Shown: piece by piece, positions 26,249 to 35,489 of the stretch
How the letters are laid out: each line of letters starts with the position of its first letter
Position numbering within the stretch: the stretch's first letter is position 1
DNA from: Caballeronia sordidicola
GTDB taxonomy: Bacteria; Pseudomonadota; Gammaproteobacteria; Burkholderiales; Burkholderiaceae
Direction: 5' to 3'
Assembly: GCF_000729995.1 (NCBI RefSeq)
Contig: NZ_JNFG01000215.1
Span: 1-64,000 of the forward strand
DNA: 64,000 nucleotides
Program-made: the position numbers and the translations under genes
The notes under the pieces: model-generated
Databases searched by the model: none
Told to the model about the DNA's origin: nothing
What the model saw: the letters and a program-made list of their open reading frames with translations, nothing else

Positions 26249-27531
26249 GCACTGATTCCGCCGCCACCGTTTTGCCGGCAGCACGGCAGCATGCCAGCAT
26301 CTACAAGCTGATCGCCGCGACATCGATAGGCAATGCGCTCGAGTTCTACGATCTCGTGGTCTACGGTTACTTTGCGTCGACGTTATCGAAACTGTTCTTT
26401 CCGACCACCGATAAAACCGTGTCGTTGCTGCTGACGCTCGGTACCTTTGCTTTGTCGTATCTTGCGCGGCCGGTGGGTGCGTTCGTGCTGGGGTCGTACA
26501 GCGACCGCAAGGGCCGCAAGGCGTCATTGACACTCTCCATTGCCATGATGACGCTCGGAACCGGCATGGTCGCGCTGATGCCCGGCTACGCGACCATCGG
26601 CGTGCTGGCGCCCATCGGCATCTTCGCGTCGCGGCTGCTGCAGGGATTCTCGGCGGGTGGTGAGTTCGGCAGTTCGACGGCTTTCCTCACCGAGCATGCG
26701 CCTGCACGCAGCGGTTTCATGGCGAGCTGGCAGTTCGCGAGCCAGGGAGCAAGCGTCCTGGTTGCATCGGCGTTCGGCGCGGTGCTGACGAGCACGCTGA
26801 CGCCGGCGCAACTCGAAGGCTGGGGCTGGCGTATCCCATTTCTGTTCGGCATCCTGATCGGTCCGGTGGGTTGGTATATCCGCCGCCATGTCGATGAAAC
26901 CCCGGAGTTCGAACGCACCGAACGTTCCGCTTCGCCCATTCGCGAAGTGATGGCTACGCAGAAGGAACGCATGCTGATTTGTGTTGGCTCGCTGGTGCTG
27001 ACGACTACCGCCAACTACATGCTGCTCTACATGCCGACGTACGCAAGCAGGCAGCTTGGGCTGGCGCCGTCGTATGGATTTATCGCGACGCTGGCGGCGG
27101 GTTTCATAGTCATGGTGCTGACGCCGATGGTCGGTCATTGGTCCGACAAAGTAGGTCGCACCCGCATCATGCTCGCTGCAGGATCGGTGTTTTTCGTGAC
27201 CATCTATCCGGCGTTCATGTTCATGAATGCGCATCCATCGCTCATCACACTGCTGGCTGCGGTTATGTGGGTTGCGGTACTCAAGGCCATCTATTTCGCG
27301 CCGATTCCCGCGTTGATGTCGGACCTGTTTCCGGTCCGTACGCGTACCACCGGAATGGCGGTGGGCTACAACGTGGGCACCACGGTCTTCGGCGGTTTCA
27401 CACCGCTCGCGGTCGCTTCGCTGATCGCGGTCACCGGCAATAACCTGGCGCCCGGCTACTACCTGATGCTCGCGGCCATCATCAGTCTCTTCACGCTGCT
27501 GTGGGCGCGAACGCGCCTGAAAGTGCATTGA
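26245..27531 (+). CDS. MFS transporter, metabolite:H+ symporter (MHS) type
   Basis: Twelve-helix carrier of 428 residues. The start S-I-G-N-A-L-E-F-Y-D-L-V-V-Y-G and the loop motif G-S-Y-S-D-R-K-G-R-K are typical of the MHS branch (citrate, ketoglutarate, proline/betaine and shikimate carriers). It is translationally coupled to the M20 peptidase and followed by a serine hydrolase. The likely job is uptake of the compound the two hydrolases process; its identity is not visible. Confidence 0.85.
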   Translation: MSTDSAATVLPAARQHASIYKLIAATSIGNALEFYDLVVYGYFASTLSKLFFPTTDKTVSLLLTLGTFALSYLARPVGAFVLGSYSDRKGRKASLTLSIAMMTLGTGMVALMPGYATIGVLAPIGIFASRLLQGFSAGGEFGSSTAFLTEHAPARSGFMASWQFASQGASVLVASAFGAVLTSTLTPAQLEGWGWRIPFLFGILIGPVGWYIRRHVDETPEFERTERSASPIREVMATQKERMLICVGSLVLTTTANYMLLYMPTYASRQLGLAPSYGFIATLAAGFIVMVLTPMVGHWSDKVGRTRIMLAAGSVFFVTIYPAFMFMNAHPSLITLLAAVMWVAVLKAIYFAPIPALMSDLFPVRTRTTGMAVGYNVGTTVFGGFTPLAVASLIAVTGNNLAPGYYLMLAAIISLFTLLWARTRLKVH

Positions 27532-27553
27532 ACCGTTGGATGAACTACTGGAC

Positions 27554-28618
27554 ATGACCGACATGAAGGATTTGCAGCAAGCCATACAGTTCTCGATAGA
27601 TCATGAATCGCTCTGGGACCGCAATGTGGATGGTGCGTGGGGCGTGCATGTGAACGACCCGCCGCCGTGGAACCGGCTGCTGGGTCCCGTGCATGATCGC
27701 GGTCCGGTCTCCGGTGCGATTTTCCTTGATGGCCAGGTGCTTACGACGTGGGGCGAGCCTGATCGAGCCGACTTGACGTTCAGCATTGCCAAGACCTACC
27801 TCGCGTTGCTGGCGGGCGTGGCGTTTGATCGGGGCTTGCTGCCGAACGTGAGCGAGCCGGTGCATATACGCGTACCGGGTATCGGTTTCGATGATGAGCA
27901 CAATGCCCGCATTACCTGGGCGCATCTGCTTCAGCAGACGAGTGAATGGCGCGGCGAGTGTTTCGGATTGTCGGACCAGGCGGACCACTTTCGTGCAGTG
28001 ACGTTCGGCCGTGCGCCCGATGGCAAGAAGGGCGACCTGCGGCAGGTGCAGGCGCCTGGAACGTACTGGGAATACAACGATGTCCGCATCAATCAGTTCT
28101 CACTGGCGCTGCTGCATTTGTTCGGCCGGCCGCTGCCAGAGGTGTTTCGGGAGGCGATCATGCAACCGCTTGGCGCCAGCGAAGACTGGCAATGGGTGGG
28201 GTATGACAACGCGTGGGTCGAGCTCAACGGGCAACGCATGCAGTCGGTTCCGGGCGGGACGCACTGGGGCGGCGGGCTGTCGATCAGCGCGAACGATCAG
28301 CTCAAGGTGGCACGTCTTTTTGTCGATGACGGGATAGTGGATGGGCGCCGGATCATCTCGCGTGAATGGCTCGCGCGCATGAAAACGCCTTGTGCGCTTG
28401 CGCCGTACTACGGTTATCTCGTGTGGCTCAATCACGAACGCCGCGTGTTTCCGAGCGTGCCGGCATCGAGCTATTTTGCAATCGGCGCGGGTAGTGCGTT
28501 CACGTGGATTGAACCGGAGCGCAAGATGGCAGTGGTGGTCCGGTGGCTGAATTCCGCTCACGCCGATGAGTTTTTCGGGCTGGTGTTGAAGGGGGTTGAC
28601 GGGGTAGTGGGGCGTTGA
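27554..28618 (+). CDS. Beta-lactamase-fold serine hydrolase (class C/EstB-like)
   Basis: Penicillin-binding-protein-like serine hydrolase, 354 residues from the ATG at 27554; a TTG six codons earlier is the alternative. The S-x-x-K motif is S-I-A-K at about 77-80, the second motif is Y-N-D at 174-176, and H-W-G-G-G near 242 supplies the third. No signal peptide is visible, so a cytosolic esterase or amidase is more likely than an antibiotic-degrading enzyme. It follows the carrier gene by 22 bp in the same direction. Confidence 0.8.
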   Translation: MTDMKDLQQAIQFSIDHESLWDRNVDGAWGVHVNDPPPWNRLLGPVHDRGPVSGAIFLDGQVLTTWGEPDRADLTFSIAKTYLALLAGVAFDRGLLPNVSEPVHIRVPGIGFDDEHNARITWAHLLQQTSEWRGECFGLSDQADHFRAVTFGRAPDGKKGDLRQVQAPGTYWEYNDVRINQFSLALLHLFGRPLPEVFREAIMQPLGASEDWQWVGYDNAWVELNGQRMQSVPGGTHWGGGLSISANDQLKVARLFVDDGIVDGRRIISREWLARMKTPCALAPYYGYLVWLNHERRVFPSVPASSYFAIGAGSAFTWIEPERKMAVVVRWLNSAHADEFFGLVLKGVDGVVGR

Positions 28619-28732
28619 ACAGTTAGCGATCATGGCGAAGGGCGCGTGCAATCCGGGAAGATCGCCGTCGCACTTCGTCCACTGCTCACGCAATATCGTA
28701 CGATCTGGGCGACGACAACAGAGGAGATGGCC

Positions 28733-29716
28733 TTGAGACTCGTAGCCATGATCGTTACCCTTTTTGCACTGCTCGCTGCGCCGGCCTTCGCCGCCGACGT
28801 CGGCTTCCAGGAGGTCAAGATAGCGAATGGCGAGGAGCCGCCGCTAACGGCCGGGATCTGGTATCCGACTAACGCACCGGCCGCACCGCATTCCTTGGGA
28901 GATTCCACCCAGACTGTGGCGCCGAACGGTCCGGTTGCTGGCCGTGGCCTGCCGCTTATCGTGATGTCGCATGGCGGCGGCGGGTGGTACGACGGCCATT
29001 ACGACACGGCACTCGCGCTGGCGCATGCGGGTTTCGTGGTGGCTGCAGTCAGTCACGCCGGCGATACTTTCAATGACCAAAGCCGGGTCTTGCAACTGTG
29101 GCGCCGTCCTGCCCAGCTTCACCAACTGGTGGACTACATGCTCGGCGAATGGCCTTCGCATGCGCGGCTGAATGCGGCCCGCGTCGGCGCATTCGGCTTT
29201 TCCAATGGCGGATTCACGGTGCTCGTGGCCGCAGGTGGGACGCCGGACCTCTCGAAGATCGCCCCGTATTGCGATGCGCATCCGGATCATGACCTGTGCG
29301 AGGCACTGAAGCATGCGGGCGTCGATCTTCATTTACGCTCGGACATTCCTGCCGGCGCCTGGATCCACGATCCGCGCGTCAAGGCCGTGGTCGTCGCAGC
29401 GCCGGCGTTTGGCTTCGCCTTCGGCCGCATGGGCTTGAGCCGTGTGCGTGTCCCGGTCCAGCTCTGGCGAGCAGCCGATGATCGTCATCAGCCGGATCCC
29501 TACTATGAGGAGGCGGTACGCGACGACCTGCCTGAAGCGCCCGACTATCACGTGGTCGCCAATGCCGGTCACTACGACTTCCTGCCACCCTGCAATGCCC
29601 GCCTGTCGAAAAAAATGCCTGACGTCTGCAACAGTCAGCCGGGCTTCGATCGTGCGGCGTTCCATGAACAATTCAACGCCGACGTGGTGCGGTTTTTCGA
29701 GGCAAAGCTACGATAG
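28733..29716 (+). CDS. Secreted alpha/beta hydrolase, dienelactone-hydrolase-like
   Basis: Exported hydrolase of about 327 residues. A TTG start is preferred because GAGGAG lies 6 nt before it; an ATG two codons upstream would almost touch that site. Signal peptide at about 1-21 (cleavage A-F-A-A-D). The oxyanion segment M-S-H-G-G-G-G is at 78-84, the nucleophile elbow G-F-S-N-G-G at 155-160 (Ser157), and the base His is probably in N-A-G-H-Y-D. The family resembles platelet-activating-factor-acetylhydrolase-like and dienelactone hydrolases. It may be transcribed with the serine hydrolase 114 bp upstream. Confidence 0.78.
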   Translation: MRLVAMIVTLFALLAAPAFAADVGFQEVKIANGEEPPLTAGIWYPTNAPAAPHSLGDSTQTVAPNGPVAGRGLPLIVMSHGGGGWYDGHYDTALALAHAGFVVAAVSHAGDTFNDQSRVLQLWRRPAQLHQLVDYMLGEWPSHARLNAARVGAFGFSNGGFTVLVAAGGTPDLSKIAPYCDAHPDHDLCEALKHAGVDLHLRSDIPAGAWIHDPRVKAVVVAAPAFGFAFGRMGLSRVRVPVQLWRAADDRHQPDPYYEEAVRDDLPEAPDYHVVANAGHYDFLPPCNARLSKKMPDVCNSQPGFDRAAFHEQFNADVVRFFEAKLR

Positions 29717-29826
29717 AAAGCGCTCGTCTCTCATGGGCTGGTGCCGGGAGCACAGACGCACACCTGCCGCGTCAGTCGCAAGCCGCTTCCGGCTGAGTTC
29801 AAGCGCCCGATCATCGCCGCTTTTCG

Positions 29827-30114
29827 TCATACGCCTTCGACGAGAACGGCGCGATACTTCGCGCCTTTGAACCGGTGCTGCGCGACCTCTTGATATGCCG
29901 GGCCGTCGTACCACGCACGCGCGGCCGCCGTCGACGGGAACTCCACAATCACGACGCCCTCAGGCGCGTCGCCCTCGAGGACCTGCTGAGGTCCGTAGGC
30001 CGCGAGAATCTTGACAGGATGACCTTTGAAGGTCTCGCCCACCTTGCTTTGGTAGATGTCGAGCTCCCCCTGATCCTGCGTGCTTTCCTTTGTGAAGACA
30101 ATATAAGTCGCCAT
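29827..30114 (-). CDS. DUF1330 protein
   Basis: Dimeric alpha/beta ferredoxin-like-fold protein of 95 residues, starting at the ATG giving M-A-T-Y-I-V-F with GGAG upstream. Typical family parts are Y-I-V-F-T-K-E, E-L-D-I-Y-Q near residue 20, V-V-I-V-E-F-P-S near 56 and the A-R-A-W-Y-D-G-P-A-Y-Q motif near 67-77. The function is unknown. A paralogue lies at 53624-53911. It is convergent with the hydrolase gene. Confidence 0.85.
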   Translation of the reverse strand: MATYIVFTKESTQDQGELDIYQSKVGETFKGHPVKILAAYGPQQVLEGDAPEGVVIVEFPSTAAARAWYDGPAYQEVAQHRFKGAKYRAVLVEGV

Positions 30115-30662
30115 GGCGTACGCTCCTGCAGTGGTGTGAAGGTGCATACGATAATGCCATGAAACCGGACTGGACTTCTGTATTGGAACTCGATACGCAG
30201 CGTCGGCGCATGGTCGACCCGTCCTTGTGCGAGAGAACCATCCGGTTCTCGCAAACAGGCGTTCGCGAGGCGATCGTAGCGGGCAGTTTTTGGAATACCG
30301 CTCCCGACCCTGAAGGGAGATTCAACATTCCTCGAAGCGGTCGTTCGTGGCCACGGTACGCTGCGCAGTTCTGGAATAAATCGGCTTAAAATCGAATAGT
30401 CAGTTACCCGAACTATTCGACGCTCGCAGCGACGCCACTTATTGGCAACCCCTGAAAGGCACACTGCGCGGCGCGTATGCAGCAGTTGGTGCACCCCGAT
30501 GACGCATACAGGACGCCAGCTCGGCCGATCCTCCTGCACTCACCCGCGAAGAACCGCCAGTGGTCCTTTTGCCAATGATTAAAGAGCGGTGAGCGGTCAC
30601 CCTCTCCCCACGATTCCGCTGGCGATGACAATATCGCTGCTAATCGTCATCGCCAACAGCTG
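30115..30662. other. Intergenic region, no supported gene
   Basis: About 550 bp between DUF1330 and the small secreted-protein gene. Open frames at 30159-30389 (plus) and 30413-30631 (minus) have no recognisable domain and no convincing ribosome site. The DUF1330 promoter should lie at its left end. Confidence 0.4.
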
Positions 30663-30956
30663 TTATTGACCGGCAGCCGGTGACACTACGCTCGGTCGCG
30701 CCAGCGAATTATTGTTTGGCCAAACGGTGGGCGCAGGCGTCGAGCCATTCACGCTATTCGGCATCCCCGAGTTTGCCGACCCGGCGGGACTTCCACTGTC
30801 CGAATTGGTGGTGCCTGGCGTGCCGTAGCCGCCCGCTGCGCTGACCGGCGACGTTACGCTCGGTCGCGCCAGCGAGTTGTTGCTCTGTGCATAAGCGCCG
30901 CCTGACAAAGTGAGTGCAGCGACAGCCGCGATTAATGTACTGGTTGCCTTGTTCAT
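30663..30956 (-). CDS. Small secreted protein with duplicated N-S-L-A-R-P-S-V motif
   Basis: Unrecognised 97-residue exported protein with a good AAGGAGAC ribosome site. Signal peptide at about 1-23 (cleavage A-Y-A-Q). The mature part is rich in Ser, Gly, Asn and Pro and looks unstructured. N-N-S-L-A-R-P-S-V appears right after cleavage (about 26-34) and again near the C-terminus (about 82-90), each time followed by T/V-S-P. No Cys, so it is not a lipoprotein. Probably periplasmic or extracellular; the function is unknown. Confidence 0.7.
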   Translation of the reverse strand: MNKATSTLIAAVAALTLSGGAYAQSNNSLARPSVTSPVSAAGGYGTPGTTNSDSGSPAGSANSGMPNSVNGSTPAPTVWPNNNSLARPSVVSPAAGQ

Positions 30957-31598
30957 GACCCCGTCTCCTTGATTGAATCGGAATTTCGACCTAAATGTTT
31001 CATTGGTATTGTAGGAAAGCGGGCGCTTATAATTAAGCGCATTCTTCGCAAGGGTGAATTGCTATTTTTGGGGTTACCCCTAACGGGCGAGCCCAATCTA
31101 AGGCAGGCGGTCCGGCATTGAGCGGTGCATCTTCGTGACCCGACCCGCCAGGAAACTAATTGGGCTGCGTGCAAAGCGAATTGCCAGTGGAGCGGGGCCC
31201 GGTGAGCAAACTTGCAAACGAACTCCCCCACGATTGACGACGATCTGGGCGGAGGCATCGAATGACGCTTACCGGCAACCTGACGAAGTTGCCGCTAGTC
31301 GTAGGAAAAAATCCGCTTCTTGAAGGTAGCCCACATCGAACGAAAACGGATGGTGGTGCAGAGCCACAATGACTGGGCGAGTGTCGCGACGGGTATTTAG
31401 AAAGGAGGTCTGTCGCTTTCAAGTAATATACTCAAACAATGATTTTGTCAGATCGCGCGCGGCGACAATCGGACTCATTTTGGGTTTGTGTGCCGCGAGA
31501 AATGACGATGACTTGTCAATCAAAACGCGCACCCGCTGGCCCCGCCACGCGGCGACGTTTGTTCAGACCGTGCGTATGAATTCGTCTCATGAGGCTCC
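30957..31598. other. Intergenic region upstream of the diguanylate cyclase
   Basis: About 640 bp of lower GC content than the flanks, with no credible protein gene on either strand. It should hold the divergent promoters of the small secreted protein and the GGDEF gene. I found no clear operator, repeat or RNA gene in it. Confidence 0.4.
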
Positions 31599-33110
31599 AT
31601 GCGTTCGTCACTGTCGCTTTCTGTGCGCCGATCTTTTTCGTCAGCCGCTTCGCAGGCGTTGTCGCCATCTGGTGTGATCGTTTGTGGCGTTCTGCTGATG
31701 CTGTTCACGTGCAGCCTTTGCGCGTGGGTGCTTTTCGAGTCACGTAGCGATGCCTACAACCACGCCGAGGAAAACGCACGGAACCTGATGCTGGTCATCG
31801 AGCGGGACATCGCCCGCAATGTCGAACTCTACGATCTTTCCTTGCAGGCGGTAGCGGACGGGGTGGTGGATCCACAGGTCATGGTCCTCGCCCCGAAGCT
31901 GCGAAGCGAGGTGTTGTTCGACCGCGCCGCTTCGGGCAAGTACCTCGGCTCCATCTTCGTTATCAATGAGCGCGGCGACATCATCATAGACTCCCGATTC
32001 ATACCGGCGCGTGTGGGGAACTTCGCTGACCGTGACTATTTCACGTTTCACCGCGATCACAGCAATGCCGGCCTCTACATCAGCAAACCCTACGCGTCAC
32101 GGCTTCGAGACGGGGCGCTCACGATTGCACTTAGCCGTCGGATTACTCGGGCAGACGGCTCCTTCGGTGGTGTCGTGGTCGGGACGTTGAGCATCGACTA
32201 TTTCCGTGCCTTACTGGACGGACTTTCTGTAGGACAGCGCGGCACGGCGGCAGTCATCGAGACTAACGGATCCATGATCACCCGATTGCCCTACGACCCA
32301 GAGGTAGTTGGGCGCAACATCCAGAGCGCCGCCGTGTTCATCCGGGCGATGGCGACCAACGAAGGTGCGTTCGCCGGCACTGCCTCAATCGATGGGGTCC
32401 GTAGGCTCTACGTGTACAAGCACTTATCCGGGCTGCCGATCATCGTTGATGTGGCACCTGCAGAGAGCGACATATACGCTGAATGGCAACGTCGGGCCAT
32501 CCGGCTCGGGATCGTGATGGCGGTGTTCAGCCTTATCCTCGGAGCCGGATCGTTGCTGCTGTCGCGAGAACTACAGCGGCGACAGCTTGCGGAATCGAAA
32601 CTGCAGCATCTGGCGCGCACGGACGCCCTCACGGGGCTGAACAACCGGGGGACATTCGACGACACGCTGCAGAAAGAATGGCAACGGGCCAATCGCACCG
32701 GCCGTCCGCTCTCGTTGCTGTTCGTCGACATCGATCAGTTCAAGGCGTACAACGACTACTATGGTCATCAGGCTGGAGACGAGGTGCTAAGAGCCGTAGC
32801 TCAATGCGTGGCCCTGTGCGTACGCCGCCCGGGCGACCACGTGGCCCGGTATGGCGGCGAAGAGTTCGTCGTGACCCTTCCAGATACCGACGCGACTGGT
32901 GCCACGAACGTCGCGGAGACCATTCGGCACGCCGTATTCGACCTCAATATTAAACACGTCCAAAGCCGGTATGGCTGTGTAACCGCGAGCATCGGCGTGG
33001 TGACGTCCCAAGGGCGGGCGGTCCACGATGGCGCGGTTCTGGTGAAGATGGCTGACTCGGCCCTATACGAAGCAAAGTCAACTGGCCGTAACCGGGTCTG
33101 CGAGGCATAG
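31599..33110 (+). CDS. Membrane diguanylate cyclase with periplasmic Cache sensor
   Basis: Inner-membrane enzyme of 503 residues that makes cyclic di-GMP from two GTP. Order: membrane helix at about 25-46, double-Cache-like periplasmic sensor (about 50-300, with D-R-D-Y-F near 144-148 and I-S-K-P-Y near 161), second helix at about 302-322, then a GGDEF domain from about 337. The active-site signature is G-G-E-E-F at 419-423, an active variant. An inhibitory R-x-x-D site (R-P-G-D, 410-413) lies exactly five residues before it, so product feedback is expected. It stands alone; sensor ligand unknown. Confidence 0.9.
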   Translation: MRSSLSLSVRRSFSSAASQALSPSGVIVCGVLLMLFTCSLCAWVLFESRSDAYNHAEENARNLMLVIERDIARNVELYDLSLQAVADGVVDPQVMVLAPKLRSEVLFDRAASGKYLGSIFVINERGDIIIDSRFIPARVGNFADRDYFTFHRDHSNAGLYISKPYASRLRDGALTIALSRRITRADGSFGGVVVGTLSIDYFRALLDGLSVGQRGTAAVIETNGSMITRLPYDPEVVGRNIQSAAVFIRAMATNEGAFAGTASIDGVRRLYVYKHLSGLPIIVDVAPAESDIYAEWQRRAIRLGIVMAVFSLILGAGSLLLSRELQRRQLAESKLQHLARTDALTGLNNRGTFDDTLQKEWQRANRTGRPLSLLFVDIDQFKAYNDYYGHQAGDEVLRAVAQCVALCVRRPGDHVARYGGEEFVVTLPDTDATGATNVAETIRHAVFDLNIKHVQSRYGCVTASIGVVTSQGRAVHDGAVLVKMADSALYEAKSTGRNRVCEA

Positions 33111-33468
33111 CGAGCGTAAATTGGACCGAAGTCGGAGAGCATGGAAGCGCTGATAGATCGCGATTGTCCAACCGTGTGCGGCCTGCGGCAGTTTAGGCGA
33201 TCGGTGCGTTTTCACAGATCATCTCGGCCAGTTTGAGACGTTCGATAGAGTCGGCTATAGGTCGTTGACGATCGGCGTATCGACACCAGATAACGACCCG
33301 TCGAGTGAGCGTCGAGCCACCTGCGGTCGTCACTCGGCCAGAGGTCATGTAGCACAAGCGCGCCGATGCGCGCGTGTCAGCACAAAGTAGACGCCCCCGT
33401 GCTAGAGACGACTCGGGTGAGGAACGCGCTTCGATGGACTATGTTCTCGCTAAGCTCGCCGCGACAGC
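33111..33468. other. Intergenic region between the GGDEF gene and the amj remnant
   Basis: About 360 bp with no gene I can support. It leads into a truncated amj-like start and may be the former promoter region of that gene. Confidence 0.35.
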
Positions 33469-33744
33469 ATGGACACTCAGCTTTTGATCATATGTGCGCT
33501 CACATTTGTAATTCATGTGATCGCGACACTGGCTTACGCGGTGCGGATCGCTGTTGTTCGTAAGCGTCATATCGCCGTGTCGATTTCTCTATTCGGGATC
33601 ATCGCCTTAGTTGACCGGACGGGTTATGTCGCGATAAGGAGGGGAGGTCGAGCCAGTTCAGATATGAAAAGGACTGCTCATAGGGGGCGTCTCAACATTC
33701 GGAAATTTGCGCACGTTGGTGGAGCTTCAGAAAACGGAAAGTAA
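33469..33744 (+). pseudogene. Truncated Amj/DUF2837 lipid II flippase remnant
   Basis: The first 50 or so residues (M-D-T-Q-L-L-I-I-C-A-L-T-F-V-I-H-V-I-A-T, then L-A-Y-A-V-R-I-A-V-V-R and I-A-V-S-I-S-L-F) look like the start of Amj, an alternative lipid II flippase normally about 270 residues long. Near 33610, after I-A-L-V-D-R-T, the frame leaves the family pattern, becomes basic and non-membranous, and stops at 33744. I read this as a gene cut by deletion or frameshift, with no remainder recognisable downstream. The family call is from memory of its N-terminus, not a search. Confidence 0.6.
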
Positions 33745-34240
33745 AGCACGATAGCAACGGCGATCGTCGTAAACCGACCCGTTGCTGCCGTCCGGTACGT
33801 CGCGGTATCAACGGCTGCTTCAGCGTCTACTACGGCCACATAAGCGTCAAATCTCGGAGCGACGATTGTAATGCCTGACGCTTACCCGTAAGCCAACGTT
33901 CACTTGTCCGTCGGCGCGACCGGATGCAGTTGCAGCCTTCGACAGAGAGAGCAAAAGTACGGCGTTCTCCTTGAGGATCAGCGGCTGTACGTCGAGTTTG
34001 TATTTTGCCCCCTCGACGTCGTCGAGCCATCGGTGGGGGCGAATCAGTTGAAAGACAGACGCAAAAAAATACCTTGTGCTTGAGCAGCGTATTGGCCTAT
34101 CTGACTAGGCTTCGCAGCACTGTCCGAGCGGGGTGCCGACTGTCGCGCGCCGGTTGTCCTGGTGGTTCGCGGTCGTGAGCTTGGTTGATTCGATGACTTA
34201 CCTACGGGCGAATTCAGAGCAGGCTTAAAGCGAAGCACCG
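33745..34240. other. Sparse region, possibly decayed coding DNA
   Basis: About 500 bp without a supported gene. On the minus strand, two adjacent frames (about 34050-33850, then 33860-33745) read as plausible protein stretches joined only by a frameshift, which could be an old gene. No family was recognised. Confidence 0.3.
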
Positions 34241-35242
34241 TTATTTCAAATGGCTGTTGCGCCAGGCGCGGGGGGTCACGCCGAAGCGTGAATTGAACCA
34301 GTTCGTGAAGGAGCCCTGCTGTGAATAGCCTAGCAGTGCAGAAACCCGCCCGATGGGATAGCGTGGGTTGCTCATATAGCGCACGGCAAGTTCGCCCCTT
34401 ACTTCCTCGACCAGACGCGAGAAACTGGTTTGCGCCAGTTCAAGTTGGCGCTGCATGGTGCGAACGCTCAGACGTAAATGGCGGGCAACCAGCTCGACGG
34501 TGGCCTGCTCGAGGGGCAGCAACAAGTAGATCGCCTTGCGCACTTCCAGCGGGGTCGAGTCGACACCCGTCACGTTGAGTGAATCCGCGAGGCTCTCGGC
34601 ATATCGCACCAGTTCCGGGTCAGCGGCGGGATTCGGGTAATCGAGATCGGCGGCCGCACACACGAAGCCATTGAAATCGCTGCCGAACTCCAACGGACAG
34701 CCGAAGAACCGTCGATGAAACGTCAGGTCTTTCGGTCCCTGATGAACAAAATGGACGGACCGTGGTTTCCAGTGATCACCAAGCAGGGCGCTGGAGTGGC
34801 GCCAGAGGACACCGACCGCGAGTTCGATCGCCTGATTTGTTGGGGTGCCCGGTTCGACGACTAGTTCTTCGCGGATGGTGACCGTTTCGCCCGCGTCCTC
34901 GACGTACACAGCCAAGGCTTCGTTCAGCAGATGCCGGTATTGGGCTGTGGCCAGCAACACCTCGCGCAGCGTGCGCTTGTGCGCGAGCAGGACATTGACC
35001 ACACCGGTACCGAACTTCTGCCGGGTCTCGGCCATTTGCAGCGCGAAAGTCGGGCATGACGCCTTTTCGGCCGTCAGTTCCAGTAGCCGGCACGCGGCGG
35101 CCGCCGGAATGCGATCATCCGGATTCGCAAGCGCCGCGGTATCAATTCCGACCTGCCGCGCAAGCTCGACCGGATTCAGCCCGACCCGCCGCGTTACATC
35201 GAAATAGCCGCTCATGGCGACCGAGCGCAACATCGATTCCAT
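34241..35242 (-). CDS. AraC-family regulator with arabinose-binding-like domain (OruR/ArgR-like type)
   Basis: Regulator of 333 residues: an N-terminal Arabinose_bd-type domain (about 15-200) and a C-terminal AraC double helix-turn-helix (about 235-330; V-A-R-H-L-R-L-S-V-R-T-M-Q-R-Q-L, R-V-S-A-L-L-G-Y-S-Q-Q-G-S-F-T-N-W-F and the final R-F-G-V-T-P-R-A-W-R). The ATG at 35242 has GGAGG 7 nt upstream and is preferred over one at 35248. It is divergent from the BKACE operon; two direct half-sites in the gap (35334-35373) are its probable operator. Confidence 0.88.
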   Translation of the reverse strand: MESMLRSVAMSGYFDVTRRVGLNPVELARQVGIDTAALANPDDRIPAAAACRLLELTAEKASCPTFALQMAETRQKFGTGVVNVLLAHKRTLREVLLATAQYRHLLNEALAVYVEDAGETVTIREELVVEPGTPTNQAIELAVGVLWRHSSALLGDHWKPRSVHFVHQGPKDLTFHRRFFGCPLEFGSDFNGFVCAAADLDYPNPAADPELVRYAESLADSLNVTGVDSTPLEVRKAIYLLLPLEQATVELVARHLRLSVRTMQRQLELAQTSFSRLVEEVRGELAVRYMSNPRYPIGRVSALLGYSQQGSFTNWFNSRFGVTPRAWRNSHLK

Positions 35243-35333
35243 CGTCATGCCTCCGCGCACAACTTACGGGCAGCGCCTTGCCGTCCGGTCATGAAAATGC
35301 CTCGCGCGCGCAAATACCGGTGTTAACACGTAG

Positions 35334-35373
35334 TGGCATGAAATGCTAAAAGAATGGCGCCCAATCGTAAAAG
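35334..35373 (+). promoter_or_regulatory. AraC-type operator: two direct half-sites 21 bp apart
   Basis: The pattern TGGC-N4-AAT-N2-TAAAAG occurs at 35334-35352 and again at 35355-35373, exactly 21 bp (two helical turns) apart in the same orientation, as AraC-family activators bind. It lies between the AraC gene and the BKACE operon, 117 bp before the BKACE start codon, a suitable place for activation. Confidence 0.7.
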
Positions 35374-35489
35374 TGTAACGCAGGTTTGCCGTATCGTGCA
35401 TCTCAACGGTTCATCATATTTCGACTGATTGTCAAGCGGCCAGCCGTGCCGGGAGCGTCGGAATACCGTCCCCCCTATTGGAGAACACG

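Noticed and set aside
30159..30389. Plus-strand 76-residue open frame
   Set aside because: No recognisable domain, no ribosome site of note and low similarity to neighbouring codon use; left as intergenic.
30413..30631. Minus-strand 72-residue open frame with several Cys residues
   Set aside because: No family recognised and no supporting start signal; too weak to call a gene.
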